DNA from: Caballeronia mineralivorans PML1(12)
GTDB lineage: Bacteria; Pseudomonadota; Gammaproteobacteria; Burkholderiales; Burkholderiaceae
Assembly: GCF_001028175.1 (NCBI RefSeq)
Contig: NZ_AEJF01000144.1
Coordinates: 1 to 64,000 of the forward strand
Length of the DNA: 64,000 nucleotides
Direction: 5' to 3'
Shown: piece after piece, positions 1 through 8,081 of the stretch
How positions within the stretch are numbered: position 1 is the first letter of the stretch
Layout of the letters: every line of letters begins with the position of its first letter
Notes under the pieces: model-generated
Seen by the model: only the letters and a program-made list of their open reading frames with translations
Told to the model about the DNA's origin: nothing
Database searches by the model: none
Position numbers and translations under genes: made by a program

Positions 1-1
1 C

Positions 2-844
2 GAGATGCTTCATATCTCTCAGCCGGCGACAACGCGCCTGCTCGCTGACCTGGAAATTTCCTTGGGGTTTCCACTGTTCAAGCGGGAAAAGAAACGTCTG
101 CACCCGACGGCAGAGGCTCAAGCGCTTTTCGAAGAAGTGCAACGGTCATTGTCGGGTATGGATCGAATCGCGCGAGCAGCGGACGAGATACGAGCGTTGC
201 AGCGCGGAACGCTGCAAATCGTAGCCGCACCTGCGCTAGCGCATTCGTTTCTCCCTCACGCCACGGCAGACTATTTGAAGACGCATTCTGGCGCTCACGT
301 TTCGCTTCTTGCGCATTCGTCGCGTACCGTGGTCGACATGGTGGTGGGACAACGGTGCGATGTAGGCTTTGCCATCTTAAGGATGGACCAGCCGAGCACA
401 CATGGTGAACGCTTGTTTTCGACGAAGATGGTGTGTGCGATGCCGAGCGGCCATCGTTTAGCCTCGCGCTCACAAATTGCGCCGAAGGATCTCGCCGGCG
501 AGCAACTCATTGCTTATCCACGTGATTTGGAGTCGCGCCTTGAGTTAGATGCCTTGTTCGCATCTCATGGCGTCAGTCTGGAGGTCCAGATCGAAACGCA
601 GGTTTCCTACGTAGTCTGTTCGTTCGTTGAAGCGGGCGCTGGCGTAGCGATCATTGACGCAATCACAGCGCTTGCTTATAGAGGGGATCGGGTTGTTTTT
701 CGTCCTTTTGACTCGACTGTGGCCACGCACTTTTCCGTCTTGATTCCTTCCCAACGGCCACCAGCCCTCCTGCTACCTTCCTTCGTGGCACATATCAGGA
801 CTTACGCCCTGGCTAAGCTAGACCCACGTTTGGTTATTGCGTGA
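2..844 (+). CDS. LysR-family transcriptional regulator, 5' end cut by window edge
   Basis: DNA-binding activator/repressor of the LysR family. The reading frame is open to the left edge; the first residues seen (E-M-L-H-I-S-Q-P-A-T-T-R-L-L-A-D-L-E) are the second half of the winged HTH, so roughly 25 N-terminal residues lie outside the window. The periplasmic-binding-like effector domain follows from about residue 75 to the end and looks complete at about 280 visible residues, against a usual total of about 300. It ends 62 bases before the convergent small gene at 907-1164. The regulated target, normally divergent from a LysR gene, would lie off the left edge. Family call is firm; effector unknown. 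Confidence 0.9.
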   Translation, partial: EMLHISQPATTRLLADLEISLGFPLFKREKKRLHPTAEAQALFEEVQRSLSGMDRIARAADEIRALQRGTLQIVAAPALAHSFLPHATADYLKTHSGAHVSLLAHSSRTVVDMVVGQRCDVGFAILRMDQPSTHGERLFSTKMVCAMPSGHRLASRSQIAPKDLAGEQLIAYPRDLESRLELDALFASHGVSLEVQIETQVSYVVCSFVEAGAGVAIIDAITALAYRGDRVVFRPFDSTVATHFSVLIPSQRPPALLLPSFVAHIRTYALAKLDPRLVIA

Positions 845-906
845 TTGCCACTGGGCAATTGCTCGACCTTTCTTCTGCTCCGCCTTGTGTATAGCAAGGA
901 CGAGTT

Positions 907-1164
907 TTAACGGGTAGTGACGGCGTCACGACCCTCAAGCACGGCCTCGAATTCAATGCACGAATCGCCCGGTGATACCAACTGATCGTGGCGTCGGCAA
1001 AGACGTGTGTCTCCCACACTCGCTCCGAATCCCGAGCTGAACGAAATCAGCCCGGGAATCGTCGCCTCTAGTGCATGACGATCGTGTTCACAATGCCGGC
1101 AAGCTGCGCAGACGGCGCGGGAAGCACCCGCGTCATCAAGCTTGGCGACATCGCGCATTTTCAT
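907..1164 (-). CDS. Small Cys/His-rich conserved hypothetical protein
   Basis: 85-residue soluble protein of unknown function. Five cysteines sit in a CAACRHC cluster, an LC-RRHD segment and a D-S-C near the end, which together with several His residues suggests metal binding (zinc-ribbon-like) or a redox role; this is inference. I chose the ATG at 1164 because it overlaps the TGA of the transporter at 1161-2576 as ATGA, so translation is probably coupled to it; the longer frame start at 1182 would lie inside the transporter gene. The coupling suggests a partner role for the transporter. No signal peptide or membrane segment. Confidence 0.65.
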   Translation of the reverse strand: MKMRDVAKLDDAGASRAVCAACRHCEHDRHALEATIPGLISFSSGFGASVGDTRLCRRHDQLVSPGDSCIEFEAVLEGRDAVTTR

Positions 1165-2576
1165 TGTCCGAGCGAGGCCCAATACTCCCCGAACACATGC
1201 ACCGACAGCAGGTAGCCGATCACCACATTCACGGCAACGCCTGCCGTGAAAGCGATGAAAGGCTTCGCACCCGTTGCGGACAGGCTGCCGAGCCGCGTGG
1301 TCAAGCCGATGCTCAGGAAACAGAAGGTGAACGCCCAGGTGCGCAGTGCGGTGATCGGCGCGACGAAGGCGGGCGTCACGACGCTCCGGTATTCAGTCAG
1401 TGTGTAATGGCTGCCGATCCACGTAACGAGTGCCGAAGCGATCAGGAAGCCGATCACGAACTTGGGAAAGCGGGTCCAGATTTCGCGCGCGGTCGTCTGC
1501 GTTTTCACGGCGCCGGGTTCATCGCGATCCCAACGTGTTGTCGCGACAATCGCGAGCACGAATGCCCAGATGCCTATCCAGATGTCGCGCCCTACCACCT
1601 TCATCAGCGTGAAGGCTTGCAGCGACGCTTCCGGTGCACCGGCAATCGCGTTCCCCGCATGTTTCGCGAGGTCGCCATACGCTTGCGCTGCGGCAATACC
1701 GGCGGCATCCGCGAATTCCGATGTCCCGATCCACGCGCCGGCTACGCCGGTCGGCAAGCCTAGCGCGCGCGATACGAACGGCAGCGCGAACACCATCACG
1801 ATTGCCCAGACCACCACGAGCGTGATCGCCACCGACGCTTGTTCGCGCTTGGCCCTGACTGCGCCCGCAATGGCGATGGCCGCGGACACCCCGCACACCG
1901 CGCCACCGACACCCAGCACCGCCGCAAAACGCTTGTCCAGTCCGAGCGCGCGGCCGACTAGAAAGATGACGAAGAAGGTAACGAGGGAAACGACAGTCGC
2001 CTGGCCGACCGCTACGGGGCCAGCCCACACGAGCAACGTGAAGGGCAGCGTAGCGCCGAGCAGTACGATCCCGACCTTGATGTAAAACTCGACGCGCAAC
2101 GCCGGCAAAAGCCACGCCGGAAGCCGCGTCAAGTTCGAGACGAGCAGCCCGAGCCCGAGTGCGATCAGTGGCGGCTCGAGGTTATACATCGATGAGCTTG
2201 TCCAGGCCCCGGCAACAAAGATCAGCGTTGAAACCACGAACACGGCAAGAAAGCCGGGCACGAACTGCGCAACCCGCTGCCCGAGAGCCGCGACCGCAAG
2301 CCCGAACAGAATCGCGAAGACAATAAAGAGTGCGATGTAGTTCGGGAGATGATGTCCAAGGTCCGCGGCCGCCTGTGCGCCGCTCGACCACCTGGCGGGC
2401 GCGACCGCCAGCCACTTGATGCTCGTGCCGGACGCGAACAGCAGGTACGCGATCACGATGATGGCCAGACCGATCCAGACAGCCCACCAGTCTTCCGTTT
2501 TGAAAGGGCCGCTGCTGGACCGGTCGGGCCGGTGTTCGGTTTCGTAAGCTGGAGTAGTTGCATGTGTATCGCTCAT
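1161..2576 (-). CDS. YeiH/UPF0324-type putative sulfate exporter family membrane protein
   Basis: Integral inner-membrane transporter, 471 residues with about ten hydrophobic segments. The family is annotated as putative sulfate exporters; the substrate is not proven. Recognisable family segments are the IALGLGLLVSNL stretch, the GVGGAVCGVSAAIAIAG stretch, and the WIGTSEFADAAG motif. It is longer than E. coli YeiH (about 350) because of a hydrophilic N-terminus of about 25 residues plus an extra TM-containing N-terminal region. Start ATG 2576 (MSDTHATT) is preferred over the upstream in-frame start at 2684, which would add a non-hydrophobic, Arg-rich tail. It is followed with ATGA overlap by the Cys-rich small gene. 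Confidence 0.85.
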   Translation of the reverse strand: MSDTHATTPAYETEHRPDRSSSGPFKTEDWWAVWIGLAIIVIAYLLFASGTSIKWLAVAPARWSSGAQAAADLGHHLPNYIALFIVFAILFGLAVAALGQRVAQFVPGFLAVFVVSTLIFVAGAWTSSSMYNLEPPLIALGLGLLVSNLTRLPAWLLPALRVEFYIKVGIVLLGATLPFTLLVWAGPVAVGQATVVSLVTFFVIFLVGRALGLDKRFAAVLGVGGAVCGVSAAIAIAGAVRAKREQASVAITLVVVWAIVMVFALPFVSRALGLPTGVAGAWIGTSEFADAAGIAAAQAYGDLAKHAGNAIAGAPEASLQAFTLMKVVGRDIWIGIWAFVLAIVATTRWDRDEPGAVKTQTTAREIWTRFPKFVIGFLIASALVTWIGSHYTLTEYRSVVTPAFVAPITALRTWAFTFCFLSIGLTTRLGSLSATGAKPFIAFTAGVAVNVVIGYLLSVHVFGEYWASLGQ

Positions 2577-2799
2577 CGTCGCCCCGGGATCGTTGTAGTT
2601 GAAGTGGGTGTGTGCGAGCGCAGGTGGACTTTGCGGTGCACGCCGGCGTGGAGAATGAATGGCGTCGCGCGCATCGCAATGCACGGAATTCCACGATCGA
2701 ATTATTGGCAGGGAGACATGACTCGCGCCAATATCGATTCGCTATTTCTAAATCCGAAATTGTGTATTAGGGCGGCGCTTCCCGTTCGCAAACCAAGCC

Positions 2800-4164
2800 T
2801 TACTCGTGCACATTCTGCCGGGACGCTTCGCCCAGATGCGCACGCACGAATCCAACGTGTTCGCGAAGTACATAAAAAGCATCCGCGTGCGCAAGGGGCA
2901 TCCGCAAGGTATTCAGCGACTCCTCGATCTGATCGAGTTCCGCCACGAGCGCCTTCCGCTCTTCCTCCGTCGCGCCGTTCAGCGCTCCGCGTTCTATCGC
3001 GATCAGCGAGCCGTAATACCGATAGATTCGCGATCGCACCCGCCAGCCATAGAGCGCCGGGATTAGCCGCAAGGCCGGTATCAACAGCACCGCGACCGGC
3101 AACAGCAGAACAAGTATCCGGTCCGCCATGCTGGCGACCCAGAAGGGCAGGATTCGGTAGAGGAAACTTTTCCCCGACTTGTAATAGCGCGTGGCCTCTT
3201 CGCTAATGGGGTATTCCCGCGCGATGGGACTAGGGAATTGCCCGGCGTTTTGCAGGAGCCCCGGCATCCCGTGAACTTCCTGCGCAGCTTCAATAAGCAG
3301 ATCCGATATGGCCGGGTGCAAGTTCGGCCGCGCCAGGATTTCGACAGTCGGTCCGATCAAATGCAAGGTCTGCGGCGGTACCTTTCGCCGGAGATCGAGC
3401 ACGCCCGGCGGCAGGTCGATTTCGTCGAGATACGGAAACAGTCGCGTATAAGCGCTCGCTTCCGCGAAATCCATGACGGAAATTCCCGGTATGCCGAGCA
3501 GCCTGAGCATCAGCCCGCGCGTGGTGGAGTCGCCATTGAGCAGCGCTGCATCCACGTTCCCCGCAACCAGTTGCGTCGCAGCGTCCATGCCGTCGAGCGG
3601 CACCAGTTGGGTGTCGCCGCCGGGCGTGATGCCATTGGCCTCGAGCAAGTTGAGCGAAAGCCTGCGTGTGCCGCTGCCTTCGCGGCCGATCGCGATTCTC
3701 TTGCCCTCGAGCTCCGACAACTGCGTCATGCCCTTGCCGCGATAAAAAACCACGGTGGGGACGTAAAAGACACTGCCGAGCGACATGAGCGATGCTCTTG
3801 CCGCCGCATCGGAAACACCGCCTTGCACCAGCGCGAGATCGACATGGCTCTTGGGGTCCATCAGCCGTTGCAGGTTCTGCACCGAACCATCCGATTCCAG
3901 CACCTTGAGCGTGACACCATTGCGCGCCAGGATCTTTTTATACTCGTCGGCGGTATGCAGAAGCGAACTGTCGTGAGGGCCCGCGCTGATCGTGATGGTT
4001 CTGGGCGGAGCCGGGTCCGCCAGCCACACGATCAGCCCGACCATGATGACAAAAAGCAGGGCGAACGGTGCGGACGTCAATGAAAGGTCGCGCCAGGCCA
4101 CATGAGCGTGGTGGTCTCGCGGCGAATGCGGAAAACGCGGAGGATGCGGTCGATGTTGTTTCAC
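2800..4164 (-). CDS. TAXI-family TRAP transporter solute-binding protein, membrane anchored
   Basis: Receptor of the TAXI (TRAP-associated extracytoplasmic immunogenic) type that would bind a small organic acid in the periplasm. An N-terminal membrane anchor (ALLFVIMVGLIVWLA) precedes the binding domain, which contains the family-like segments TITISAGPHDSSLL, VDLALVQGGVSD and IAIGREGSGTRRLSLN. A second hydrophobic segment (LVLLLPVAVLLIPALRLIPAL) is followed by a helical cytoplasmic-looking tail, so the protein is anchored at both ends. No TRAP permease (DctQ/DctM) is near, so it is an orphan here. Start: GTG 4164 with CAGGG four bases upstream is preferred; GTG 4188 in the same frame is possible. 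Confidence 0.8.
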   Translation of the reverse strand: MKQHRPHPPRFPHSPRDHHAHVAWRDLSLTSAPFALLFVIMVGLIVWLADPAPPRTITISAGPHDSSLLHTADEYKKILARNGVTLKVLESDGSVQNLQRLMDPKSHVDLALVQGGVSDAAARASLMSLGSVFYVPTVVFYRGKGMTQLSELEGKRIAIGREGSGTRRLSLNLLEANGITPGGDTQLVPLDGMDAATQLVAGNVDAALLNGDSTTRGLMLRLLGIPGISVMDFAEASAYTRLFPYLDEIDLPPGVLDLRRKVPPQTLHLIGPTVEILARPNLHPAISDLLIEAAQEVHGMPGLLQNAGQFPSPIAREYPISEEATRYYKSGKSFLYRILPFWVASMADRILVLLLPVAVLLIPALRLIPALYGWRVRSRIYRYYGSLIAIERGALNGATEEERKALVAELDQIEESLNTLRMPLAHADAFYVLREHVGFVRAHLGEASRQNVHE

Positions 4165-4297
4165 GAGACCCTGTCGGAATAACCTCACACTTTTAAGAAT
4201 GACATGATGCCGTATTTGGGCAGCGCTCAGTCTGCGTTTTCATAAAGTTATCGGCAGGGATCTGTAAGGGGGTAGGCGGTGCGCCATTCAGCCACGC

Positions 4298-5057
4298 TTA
4301 TAAGTCGCTTCCCACCATGAGCTGCACGCGGTCGGAGGCGAAATGCGTAACACCATATTTGATCGGCGTGCCCTGAAGATCGACGTCGACATTCTCGACC
4401 CACAGAACCGGTTGCTGGCGGTTGATGTCCAGCCGCCGCGTGACTTCCGGATCGGGCAGCATGCTGCCCGATCCGACTCCACTTACGTAGATAGTCGGTC
4501 ACGCCAAATTTGGCCATTGCATGCGTGATGCTGCCGTTGGGCGCCAACACCTGCGGCAGCTCCGCGAAACGCTTTGCCGGGTACCAATTGCGCGCAAAAG
4601 TCAGTGGCACGCCGTCCGACTCGTGCAGGGACTCGATCTGGTAGACAAGTGCGCCGGTGCGCAATGCCAGCGCCTTCGCGACGGTTGGCTCAGCGCCAAC
4701 CTTGAACGCCGAGAGCATCGTAGTGGCGGTTGCGTGATGTTGTTGGCGCAGGTTTTCCGAGAAGCGCGTACGGCGCCCGATCGTATAGTCGATCGCGCCC
4801 GGCCGCACAAACGTACCTCTCCCTTGCCTGACGCTGACGAGGCCGAGCGAGGCTAGCCCGATCATTGCGCGCCGCACCGTGTGGCGATTGACGTCGAACC
4901 GTTTAGCCAGTTCGCCTTCGGTCGGCAGGCGCCCGTCCTTGCCAAACCGGCCCGATCCGATCTCGGCAGCAAGTATCTGTTCGATCTGACTCCACATTGC
5001 AACGCCGGCCACGCGTGCGAGCGGGGTATCCGGTGTGGCGTTATCGATCGCTGTCAT
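4298..5057 (-). pseudogene. phnF: PhnF-like GntR/HutC regulator with +1 frameshift
   Basis: GntR-family (HutC subfamily) repressor of phosphonate genes. The HTH (GRLPTEGELAKRFDVNRHTVRRAM, read in two halves) and the first part of the UTRA effector domain are intact to ...DYLRKWSRI. After that Ile codon the frame shifts: the true C-terminus (MLPDPEVTRRL, then NRQQPVLWVENVDVDL, then ASDRVQLMVGSDL and TAA at 4298-4300) lies in the next frame. Between ATC and the resumed ATG there are 7 bases where family spacing (E. coli R-I-S-A-E-L-P) predicts 6. The uncorrected frame instead runs to 4248 with about 75 unrelated residues. The break lies in a perfect 28-bp palindrome. Divergent from phnD, so presumably its former regulator. 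Confidence 0.8.
4448..4475. repeat. Perfect 28-bp palindrome at the phnF frameshift
   Basis: The arms CGGATCGGGCAGCA and TGCTGCCCGATCCG are exact reverse complements with no loop. The segment sits inside the phnF coding region exactly where the frame is lost (extra base within 4463-4469). Confidence 0.95.
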
Positions 5058-5466
5058 TGTGTCGTCATTCCGGGCGGTTCAAATGAAGTGGCCATCGTGA
5101 TTGTAGAGGGCGGCCTGTGATGGAAATATGAAGGGTATTCCTTGCATGAAGGTAAGGTTCAACACGTCCTCATACGTCTAGACGTTCAGATGAACGTATG
5201 TTCCTCGACCCGACGGCACTTTGCAGTGCGCGTGCAAAAAATCGCTGCTCGTCGCCTCGGCCGACAGCCACCGCTGCTTCTTACAACATGCCTACGACAG
5301 ATTCATCTAGACGTCTCGATAAATACACCGATGTGTCATACGAGGTTTCTAGAATGGATTCGCTTGATGACAGTCCAGCCGCACTGACCACCTGCGCGGG
5401 CAGGCTTATAACCTTGAATTCGTCGTTGAACAGCTCGGTACGCACGAAATTCTAGTTGAGGAAATT
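5058..5466 (+). promoter_or_regulatory. phnF-phnD divergent control region with HutC-type operators
   Basis: 409-base spacer without a convincing gene. It holds a perfect 12-bp palindrome ACGTCTAGACGT at 5174-5185 whose core GTCTAGAC matches the HutC-subfamily consensus GT-x-TA-x-AC. A second near copy (ATCTAGAC) is at 5305-5312 and a weaker TTCTAGAA is at 5347-5354. The first site is also flanked by CATACGT (5171-5177) and ACGTATG (5194-5200), an inverted pair. These are the natural candidates for PhnF binding. I see no good pair of Pho boxes. Confidence 0.55.
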
Positions 5467-6366
5467 ATGAAGTTATCCAAAGTTCTGGTCGCCGTGGCGT
5501 TTGCAGCGGGTCTCGTCTCCATAACCGCCCATGCAGCCGGCACTTGTCCGAACAATGGCGTAGTTCGCTTTGGCGTCGAGCCGTACGAATCTGCGCAACG
5601 TATGCTGCCGGTCTATCAGGATCTCGCGAAGATGATCGGCGACAAGATTGGCTGCACGGTACAGCTTTATGTCGCAACCAGCTACAACGCGGAAATCGAG
5701 GCGATGCGTAACAACAAGCTCGAATTCGGTGAGTTCGGCCCGCTTGGCTACGTGCTCGCCCATCAGGTCGCGCATGCCGAAGCCGTCGCTACGTTCGCTG
5801 GCGAGCAAGGCAAGCCGGCTACCTACTACGCCTCCATCGTCACGTGGCCCGGCTCGGGCATCAAGACGCTGGCCGACATCAAGGGCCGTTCGTTCGCCTA
5901 CGCCGATCCGGCTTCCACGTCCGGCCACCTGTTCCCGGCGTTCGGCATGAGCAAGAACGGCATTGATCCGGACAAGGGCGTGAAGGGGATTTATGCAGGC
6001 AGTCACACAGCATCGTTCGAAGCGCTGCGCAACCACAAGGTCGATGCGGGCGAACTGAACAGCGAAGAAATTTCGAGCGCCAAGTTGCACAATGAGTACG
6101 ACCCTTCGGCATACATAACGTTGTGGAAATCGGAACCGATTCCCATCGACCCATTGGCGGTGCGCGGCGACTTGCCCGCTGATTTCAAGGCTCGTCTGGC
6201 AAGCGTACTGAGCACGCTCGATCTGCACCAATTGCCGGAGGCGGATCAGAAGTTCCTGGCGTCGAATGAAAATCCGGAGCTGAGGACCGTGCCCCAAACG
6301 GATTCTGCTTATGACCAGATTCGTGATCTGGTCTCTACGCTCCACATCGACCTGGCAAAGCTGTGA
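5467..6366 (+). CDS. phnD: Phosphonate ABC transporter, periplasmic substrate-binding protein
   Basis: Periplasmic receptor that binds phosphonates and delivers them to PhnE/PhnC. Residues 1-23 form a signal peptide (MKLSKVLVAVAFAAGLVSITAHA). The mature part carries PhnD-family segments: RFGVEPYESAQRM, the EFGEFGPLGYVLA motif, and the ligand loop ADPASTSGHLFP. 299 residues, normal length. The stop TGA overlaps the GTG start of phnC as GTGA, so the three transporter genes are translationally coupled. A related ligand such as phosphite or 2-aminoethylphosphonate cannot be excluded. Confidence 0.93.
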   Translation: MKLSKVLVAVAFAAGLVSITAHAAGTCPNNGVVRFGVEPYESAQRMLPVYQDLAKMIGDKIGCTVQLYVATSYNAEIEAMRNNKLEFGEFGPLGYVLAHQVAHAEAVATFAGEQGKPATYYASIVTWPGSGIKTLADIKGRSFAYADPASTSGHLFPAFGMSKNGIDPDKGVKGIYAGSHTASFEALRNHKVDAGELNSEEISSAKLHNEYDPSAYITLWKSEPIPIDPLAVRGDLPADFKARLASVLSTLDLHQLPEADQKFLASNENPELRTVPQTDSAYDQIRDLVSTLHIDLAKL

Positions 6367-7223
6367 GTACTCCGTTCAGCGCGTCAGGGGATATCCCGCT
6401 AAGCCCGGCGGCGGCATTCCCGGCCGCCGGGTCGGACATGCCGGGGGCGGCGCGGCCTGCCGTGCGCGCCTCAGGTGTGAAGTTAGCTGTCCGCGATCTG
6501 ACCATGTGTTACGAGAACGGCCATACCGCGCTGAGCAACCTGAATCTGTCGGTCAGTGCCGGCGAGATGGTGGTGGTGCTTGGTAGTAACGGCAGCGGCA
6601 AGTCGACCTTCATGAAGTGCGTGGTCGGACTGAATCGGCCGACCGGCGGTTCAGTCAAAGTTGCAGGACGAGATCTCGCCGCGCTCTCCGGCGAAGCCCT
6701 GCGGCGAGCGCGTCTGCCGCTCGCACTTATTTCGCAGCATGCCAATCTCGTCAAGCGGCGCAGCGTACTTGCGAACGTTTGCTGCGGCGCGTTGGGGCGG
6801 CACCGGACGCTGGCGACCGCGCTGGGGCGACTGCCACGCAAGGAAATCGAACCAGCGCTGGGCTATCTGGACGAAGTCGGCTTGCTGCACCTTGCTCGCC
6901 AGCGTGCCGGTACGCTCTCCGGCGGACAAGCGCAGCGCGTCGCGGTTGCCCGTGCGCTGGCGCAACGTCCCGACGTGCTGCTTGCCGACGAGCCGGTTGC
7001 CAGTCTGGATCCCGAAGCGGCTGACGAGGTCATGCGGTTGTTGCGCCGCCTCGCCACCGAGGACGGCCTCGCCGTGGTATGCGTGCTGCACCAGCCCGAA
7101 CTGGCGGCGCGCTATGCCGACCGACTAGTCGGACTGCGCAGCGGTCTGCTGGAATTCGACCAGCCGGCGTCGGAAGTTTCCAGTCAGCAAATCGCGAGTC
7201 TTTATATCGCCGAGGCGTCATGA
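6363..7223 (+). CDS. phnC: Phosphonate ABC transporter, ATP-binding protein
   Basis: Cytoplasmic ATPase of the phosphonate importer. Walker A is GSNGSGKST, the Q-loop is ISQHANLV, the signature LSGGQAQRVAVARAL, and Walker B VLLADEPVASLD. The GTG start overlaps the phnD stop; it gives a Pro/Ala-rich N-terminal extension of about 40 residues not needed for the ABC fold, and an internal ATG at 6438 could be an alternative start. Ends ATGA with phnE. 286 residues. Confidence 0.9.
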   Translation: MSTPFSASGDIPLSPAAAFPAAGSDMPGAARPAVRASGVKLAVRDLTMCYENGHTALSNLNLSVSAGEMVVVLGSNGSGKSTFMKCVVGLNRPTGGSVKVAGRDLAALSGEALRRARLPLALISQHANLVKRRSVLANVCCGALGRHRTLATALGRLPRKEIEPALGYLDEVGLLHLARQRAGTLSGGQAQRVAVARALAQRPDVLLADEPVASLDPEAADEVMRLLRRLATEDGLAVVCVLHQPELAARYADRLVGLRSGLLEFDQPASEVSSQQIASLYIAEAS

Positions 7224-8020
7224 GCAAGGCTATTGAACTGCACACACCGCCAGGCGCGTCGGGCGCGCGCACTTTCTGGTCGGTGTGTGCCGCCGTCGTC
7301 TTCCTCGCGCTGTTTGTACAGGCGTGGGTCGTCGTTCAAGCGCGTCCGGAGGACCTGCTTACCGGCGCGCACGGTATGGCCGACATCATTTCGCGCGCCA
7401 TGCCGCCTGCGTTCGATCAGTTCGTCCCGAATCTATGGCCGGTGCTCGAGACGATCGACCTCGCAATTTTCGGTACCGTGTTCGGGGTGCTGCTCGCGTT
7501 CCCGCTGTCAATCCTCGCGGCCGCGAACGTCACGCCGGCGCTGCCCCTTTACTACGGCGCGCGAGCGCTGATTGGCGTCACCCGGGCGGTGCCGGATCTG
7601 GTGTGGGCGCTGCTGTTCGTCACCGCGGTGGGGCTGGGGCCGTTTCCGGGCGCACTCGCGCTGGCGGTCCATTCGGTCGGCATGCTCGGGCGACTGTTCG
7701 CGGAAGTGATCGAAGACATGGACATGGGTCCTGTCGAAGCGCTGACGCTGACCGGCGCCGGCCGCGTGCAGGTGCTGACCCAAGCGGTGGTGCCGGGCGT
7801 GTTGCCGTCGCTGCTCGGCATCGGCCTCTTCCGCTTCGACGAGAACCTGCGCTCGTCGCTCGTACTCGGCTTCGTCGGCGCAGGCGGGATCGGCTTTCAG
7901 CTGTTGACCGCAATGAACCTGTTCCAGTATCAGACCGTGTCGTTCCTGTTGATCGCTACCTTCGTACTGGTCACAGGTGCGGAGCGCGTCTCAGCTTATC
8001 TGCGCAAGCTTTTCATGTGA
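7220..8020 (+). CDS. phnE: Phosphonate ABC transporter, permease
   Basis: Inner-membrane subunit, 266 residues with about six TM segments. It carries the binding-protein-dependent transport signature around EALTLTGAGRVQVLTQAVVPG and the family ending GAGGIGFQLLTAMNLFQYQ. The ATG at 7220 overlaps the phnC stop. The longer frame starting at 7079 lies inside phnC and is not credible. Only one permease gene is present, so it presumably forms a homodimer. Confidence 0.9.
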   Translation: MSKAIELHTPPGASGARTFWSVCAAVVFLALFVQAWVVVQARPEDLLTGAHGMADIISRAMPPAFDQFVPNLWPVLETIDLAIFGTVFGVLLAFPLSILAAANVTPALPLYYGARALIGVTRAVPDLVWALLFVTAVGLGPFPGALALAVHSVGMLGRLFAEVIEDMDMGPVEALTLTGAGRVQVLTQAVVPGVLPSLLGIGLFRFDENLRSSLVLGFVGAGGIGFQLLTAMNLFQYQTVSFLLIATFVLVTGAERVSAYLRKLFM

Positions 8021-8081
8021 GCGTAGGCCAGCCATTGGCATAGCCGGCGCCCACAGCTCATCATCGAACTACGAGAATCTT

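Noticed and set aside
3238..4083. 281-codon plus-strand frame antisense to the TAXI gene
   Set aside because: No family resemblance, and the TAXI protein explains the coding bias.
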